A DNA stretch of 64,000 bases from Tupaia tana (taxonomy: Eukaryota > Chordata > Mammalia > Scandentia > Tupaiidae), in contig JAKSZU010000016.1 of assembly GCA_026018925.1 (NCBI GenBank), forward strand, positions 59,897,575-59,961,574, in the 5' to 3' direction. The notes beneath the pieces were generated by a model. The model searched no databases and had not been told where the DNA came from. It saw only the letters and a program-made list of their open reading frames with translations. The position numbers and the translations under genes were made by a program. This document shows positions 53,001-60,029 of the stretch, one piece after another. The first letter of the stretch is position 1; every line of letters begins with the position of its first letter.

Positions 53001-56000
53001 CTTGAACTGTGTAGTCGGCCATGTGGGATCCAGTCTCCTTAGTCATCACACTACCTGCCGGCCTCCTTTCAATATTTTTAAACAACAAAGACATCGTATT
53101 TCCCATGGCATGTCGATATATATGTGGAATGCCACTGGAAGGCTCCTGGGAGGGGCTGACGCAGCCCTGCACTGGGACCACACCGGCCCCGCCCCCAGCC
53201 TCAGGCGGCACAGTCCTCAGTGACGCCCCTGCCGGGCTGCCTTTCCCTCCCCGCTCCCCAAGCCCCAGTACTTACAAGGGTGTCGGTGCCCTTGAACTGG
53301 CCCATCACAGCCCTGACGAAGTCCTTCATCCTGTTAAAGTCACTTTGGTCGATGCTTCCAGAGCCATCAATCAGGAAGACAATGTCCATCTCTTGGACTG
53401 GACACTCTACAGGGACAGAGGGGATGCATGTGCGGGCCCCACCATCCCCTGCTCAGCAGTAGTGGGTTCTTGGCAGGCCCAGCCAGTTCCAGCCCCTCCG
53501 CGGGGAGGCCCGGATCTGTTCCCCCAGCTCCCCCCTGCCCCCCTACTCCCCCACTCCACCCCCACCTCCATGGCCTGGCTAGGGGGAGGAGAAGGGAGGG
53601 AACAGGAGCCAGGAGGGCTCTTTGCTGTTAGTCAGCAGGCCCTTAGTGAACACACAGTAGGGATGCGGAGTGCCTGGGCAGGCAGCTCAGAGAAGCGGTT
53701 CAGAGTGTGACCCAGAGCTGCGTGCCAGGGCTCACACCTCGGCTCTGCCTAGTGCTAGTTGCTTTAAAAAAGACACCATCTGGGAGATAATAAAATAATA
53801 ATAATAATAATAACATTTAACAGACACACAAATGACAAATTATCTGTTGATGATAATGTTTATGGTAATATCTTTGACTTGACTAACATGCATTGTATTC
53901 ACGCTGGGAAAAACCATTTTGTATGCTGTAAAAATGTACAGTGATTAAACGCAATTTATAAAAAAAAAAAAAATTTAAAGGTTTTCTCCATAGAGTGCAT
54001 GTGCTCTCTGGAGAGAGATAGAGAATGAGAAATCACCCCCCCAGGAGAGATGGCCACATTGCGGTTCTCGTTCATTCTCCTCTTTGGATTTTGGGTAAGC
54101 ACACACATGCACCTGGTGTGATTTTCAAGCCGTTGAGCCCAGGACTTGAACTATAGTTGGCCAGGTGGGAGTCCAGTGCCTTAACCACCACACTATTGGC
54201 GGGCCTCTAAGTGTAAATTTTGAAAATGAAAAAAAAAAAGGAGAGAAAGAAAGATACCATCCGGAAGCTGGCCCCGTGGCCTGGTGGTTAAGGGTGCCAC
54301 ACAAGGATCTGCCGTTGGAATCCTGGCCCTGGTGGCTTAAAAAACACACCAGTGCATGTGTACAATGCCCAGAATCCCAACAGGATGGAGAAATGGAGAA
54401 GGGACTGCGGCGTGACCATGCCGCGGTGTGGGTGCTTCCTCCCTCTCCGTCTTTCTCTGCTGAGTACATGTGCTCTCTGGCGAACGAAAACAAAAACCAA
54501 CAACCAAAAAGACACCACCCCCGGCTCCGTGGAGTTCACACTGGAGCCACACACACTTTAATAGGACGTTTCAGACGGTCCCCACACTCTCACGGGGAGC
54601 TGTGGCCTGTGTGGGGCGCCCAGCTGGTGCCTCCGCCAGCGCCACATCCTGTGTTACTCCCAGGGCAGGGGGGAGTTCAGGCAACCACAGCGTGGAGGCG
54701 GCGTCCATACCTCAGCACCACCTCCCACCCACTTCTAAGAAGTGTGCCTTTTCCTCTGCCCCACGCCTCCCCCAGGTCCCTGCTCAGCCAGCCGTGTGTG
54801 CTTCAAGGGTGCTGAGGAGAGATGGAACACCACTTCCTTCCTGCTTCCTCGGTGACCAGAAAGTCCAGGCACCTGCACAGCAGGCTGAAAATCCCTCGGG
54901 TGCTCCCCTTTCCACCCACTATCCTGCTCACGTCTGGGTGGTCGGCATCTGGCGTTTGCTCCTGCTTTTCCAGCTGCATCACAGGACCACCCCTCAGCCC
55001 CTGTCAGGCCAGCTCTGTGGCGGGCTCTCTCACAACGTGCCTGTCTCATCCTTCTTTCGTCATGGCCACTGGGCTTCCGACAGCAGGTGCCAGGATGTGG
55101 CATTTTGAAAAGGGACCAAGCTAGTCAGGCAAGGTTGGCTCGAGCTCTGCATGCCGCCTCTATCAGTGGGACCTTGTCTCTCTGAACCTGTTTTCTCATC
55201 TGTAAAATGGGCATCATCCTGCTCACCACCCAGGGATCTTGTGAGAATGCAGTAAGGGAATGCCTGCCAGGCACCAGCGATGCCTGGCAGTCTAGCGGTG
55301 TTGTGCACCCCGTCTCTCCCACCTCCACTCAGACTTGCCCTGCCTGGGCCCCAGACATGTCTATGAGAAGACTTTTACATCCTTGTGTTTAAGTGCCACA
55401 ACTCCAACTCTGGCTTCACAGCCAACTCAGGCCAGGCATGGTCCCTCACGGGCCCTGGACACCCCTCCTGCACACTCTCTGTCCCCTCCGTAGACTCTGT
55501 TCTGTAGAATCTCTGGTCCAGGGAGGTCTTCGGCTGCCATACTATTAGCTAAAAGTCCTCCATGCCTGGCATCAGGCCTCCTGGCCTAAAGCACTATTCT
55601 TAGCACCCTGAGGGGTCCCTGGCATGCCTGCTCTTGCCATGCCCCAGGCAGTGTATCTATATCTTCTTACTTGTCCAAACATGCAGTCTTCAGCTGGAAG
55701 ATGCATCAGACTGCTCTCCCATACGATGTGCCAGGCAGGGGCCTCAGCACTTCACATACATTAAGGCCTTTCATCTCCATGACCACCTGATCAGTAAGCC
55801 TCGTTTTATCCAGGAGAAGACTGAGAGCCGGAGGAGAAGCCACTTGCCCATGGACATGGAAAACTTGAACTTGGGCACTAGGATGCAGACTGACTCTCAG
55901 ATGCCACTGCCTTGTCCCCAGGCCCCATTCGCTGTGGAAGACAAAACTGCGCTGCACTTTCCACGGCCTACCATTTGCTCCCTGTAGAGGGGAACGAGGT

Positions 56001-59000
56001 CCTTTAGGGATCTCAGCACCCCAGCTGGCAGCCATAAGACTCTCCTGCCCCATAGCCAGCACCCTGCCCCCACCAGGGCTCCTGCCCCGAACTGGGCTTG
56101 CCTTCCCCGCGGGGCCAGAGCATGCTCCATCCCCTCCTGGGCTTGCTGAGGCTCTTAGCCATGCTCAGCCCAGGGAACCAAGTCGGCCCCATGCCCCACC
56201 CACTCCGCCTGCTCCGCCCGCTCTGCCCACTCCTCAGTGTGGGGTGGGCAGAGGGAGGACTGCTGTCTCCCAGGGACCTACCGGGCAGAGCAGCTGGGAC
56301 TGTCCGCATGACCTGCAGGTGAGAGCCCATCAGGAAGCAGGAGCCTTGCACATACATGTTCTCCCCGCAGGCTTTGTGCACCGTGGGGCCACAGGCCTGG
56401 AGGCAGAGGCCTGTGAGCAGGGGAGCCCCAGAGCACCCCCCTCTCCCCCATCCCAGCCTTCAAGCCCTTCCTGTGATCCAGGCCGACTCACCAGCAGCCA
56501 GGAGCCCTTGGAGGAGACTGCCAGCGACAGGCCCAGGGACATGTTCACGGCCTCTGAGGGGACTGAGGGGACAGACACAGATGGTCACACTCTCATGCAA
56601 CCTTCACTTGTGGGAAAGTCCCGGCTGGAAGCGGAGAGGGTGCACTGGGGTCTGGCAGGGACTGAGGGTCCGACTGTTGGGTCGGGTCACTCACTGTGCA
56701 GCGAGATGGGCTGGCAGGTGCCGGTGGCAGATGCACAGTCGTATAGCCGTCCCGTCTGGTTGGTGGCTGCCACCTCCAGGGGGGCTCCCACCACGAGTCT
56801 GGAGGCATAGCCATGACATACAGTCACAGAAGGGGGTGGACTCAGAGGGTGTGCTGAGGGCAAGGCAGCATCGTGTGCTGGGGGCAGTGAGACTCGGGGA
56901 GGGAAGTGCTTGCATTTGCCACTTGGGAGGCAGCTCAGCCGAGCTTGACTCTCCACAGCTGTGAGAATGGAAGTTAGTTATGGAAAACGGCATGGCGGGG
57001 GGTCCTCGGGAAACTGCAAGTGAGGCTGCCATTTGACCAGCAGTCCCACCCCAGGCGAATATCCAAAGGGAGTCAGTATACATCTAGGGACCGGCAGATA
57101 GCGTAATGGTTATATCGCTGGACTCCCACGTGGCTGACTGCCGTTCCAATTCTAGACCGAGGCTTGAAACTCACACCTGGCATGTGTGTGTGCATGCCCA
57201 AAGTCCCAAGAGGAGAATGGAGGAGAAGGGATTGCGGCATGGTCATCCCCTCCCCCCCACTCCGGAGGTGATTTCTCACTTTCTCTGTCTCTCAGGGAGC
57301 ACATGTACCCTATAGCAAAAATCTCTCTAAAAAAAACAAAAGAGAGAGAGAGACATCTGAACTCCCAGGTTTATTTCAGCCCTAGTCACAATAGCCAAGA
57401 GATGCGATTAACCTGTCCATGGATGGATGCATGGATAAAGAAAATGTGCGTATATACACAGTGGGATAATACACAGATGTTGAAAAGGGCAAAATCCCAG
57501 GGTATGGCGTGGTGGTTAGGGTGACTGGATCCCACAACTTAGAGGTTGAGTCCTAGACCCAGAGGCTTGAAAAATATACTAGGTACATGTGTGCATGCAG
57601 ACCCCAAATCCTAAGAGATTAGAGGAAAAGGGATTGAGGCCTGGCTATCTCTCCTTGAGGGGTAATTTCTCACTTTCCCTCTCTCTCTTTCTGTGTTTCC
57701 AGTGAGCATACATGCTCTATAGGAAAAATAAAAATAAAAAAAAACAAAAAAAAGACAAAATTCTGTCATTAGAGGTTAAATGGGCAAGCTTGGAGGGCGT
57801 TATGTTACGTGAAATAAGCCAGGCACAGAAAAAGAAATCCACATCTTCCCCATCCTGTGAAGAAGTTGAAAAAAAAAAAAAAAAAAAAGGCCTGGCAGAG
57901 GCAGAGGGCGGGAGAATGATTGCTAGAGGCTGGAAAGGATGCCTGGACAGAGAGAGGCCGATTAACGGCAATAAAGTTGCAGGCAGAGGAGAAACGTCAC
58001 CAATGTTCTGAAACTCAGTGGGGAGAATAAGGATGGCAATAATTTACTGTGTATCACAACGTAACTAAAAAGGAGGATTTAGAATGTTTCCAACACAGTA
58101 ATGACAAAAGGTTGGGGTTGTGGGTATGCTAATTATCTCGGTTAAAGCGTTACACATTGTATTCTTGTACTGAAAAATACATCGTACCCCACAAACACGC
58201 ACCAGCCTTATCCACTAATTGAAAAAAGTATTTAAAAAAAACAGGGCCCAAGTTTAACCTGCATATGCCTAAGGACCATGAGATTTTCATTTGTTTTTGA
58301 GTGTGCACACAAAAGCATTGTGGGTTCATGGATATATACAGTTGGAATTTTTAAAACACTATTTAAGAAGTCTGTGTCAAGTCGCAGCTGCGGGTCTGCA
58401 GGATGGGTTTTGCGCTGCAGGGTGGGATGTGTTAAAGTTGTCAAGAACAAGGCCTACTCTAAGAGATACCAAGTGAAATTTAGAAGATGATGAGAGGGTA
58501 ACACTGATTTCTAGGCTCGGAAACGCTTGGTGATCCAGGATAAAAAACAAGTGCAACACACCCAAATACAGGATGATAGTTCATGTAACTAACAGAGGTA
58601 TCATTTGTCAGGTTGCTATGCCCGTATAGAAGGGGATATGATAGTCTGTGCAGCTTATGCACAAGGATTACTGAAACACGGTGTGAAGGTTGGCCTGGCA
58701 AATGATGCTGCAGCATATTGTACGGCCTGCTGCTGGCCCGTGGGCTTCTCAATAGATTGGCATGGACAAGATCTACGAAGGCCAAGTGGAAGTGACCGGA
58801 GCTGAGTACAGTGCGGAAAGCATCGATGGTCAGCCTGGTGCCTGCACTTGCCACGTGGATGCAGGCCTTGCCAGAAGCACCACTGACAGTAAGGTTTTGG
58901 GGACCCTGGAGGGAGTGTTAGATGGAGGCTTTCACCCCCTCACAGTACCAAACTATTCCATGGTAATGATTCTGAAAGCAAGAAGTTTAATGCAGAGGTC

Positions 59001-59986
59001 CATCGGAGGCACACCACGATGGAGGAGGTATATACGAAAGCTCACCCTGCTGTATAAGAGAACCCAGTCTATGGAAAGAAGCCCAAGAAAGAAGTTAAAC
59101 AGACGAGGTAGAATTATCCGGTAGGCCAGAAGAAGGCAAGCTTTCTCGGAGCTCAGGAGCAGGCTGCTGAGAGCTAAACCAGATAATTTTCTATGAAGAT
59201 ATTCCCAATAAAGACAATAAACTTAACAACAAAGCAGCAAAAACAAAACAAAATAAAACAAAACCACTATTTAAATAAATAAATTTTTTAAAAAAACCCC
59301 CAGCATTTCCTAATCAAGAGTAAATGCATTTTGTTTCTGGAATTTTTGAGCCGCCCAAGAAATAGATCACCTCAAGTTAAATGAAACAGTTTCTTGAAGC
59401 CAAAACTTTCAAAAGAAGTAGACAAATTAATTAGATGAATTTAAACACATTGTAAACCATTAAATTGGACAAGTTGAAACAGCTGTATCAGAATCCATGT
59501 CTCTATCTACAGTCAGACAAATACAATGGCTTATTTGCAAAACTCCCTGAGAGAAAAACATATTTTTCAAGCATTTTATCACTATCAACAACTTCCTTAC
59601 CACTGAACACCAGAGTTTTGCTATAGGGCGAGTGCGCTCACCAGAAAGACAGAGACAGAGACAGAAAGCGAGAAATCATCCCCAGGGGGGATGGCCATGC
59701 CACAATCCCTTCTCCTCCATTCTCCTCTCGGGATCTTGGGCACACATGCACATGTGCCCGGTGTGAGTTTAGGCCACCGGGTCTGGGACTTGAACCATGG
59801 TCTACTACATGGGAGTCCAGCGACATAGCCATTACCAGGGACCAGCCAACTGCTGGTCCCCAGAGTTTATTTTAATTAGTCCAACGAAGCTTATTTTTTT
59901 TTAAAAAAAGATTTATTTAATTCTATTTATTCATTCATTTATTTTAATTTGACCAGACACACACACTCACACACTCACACACACAC

Positions 59987-60029
<43 letters not shown>

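Larger units (their letters stand above)
56980..58230 (+). repeat. L1 ORF2 end and 3' UTR, split by two SINEs (ITGAD intron 2)
   Basis: In order: CTGCCATTTGACCAGCAGTC; after the first SINE, CAGCCCTAGTCACAATAGCC and CATGGATAAAGAAAATGTG; after the second SINE, GTGAAATAAGCCAGGCACAG and the 3' UTR landmarks TATGCTAATTATCTCGG and CATCGTACCCCACAAA. It is antisense to ITGAD. Confidence 0.82.
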
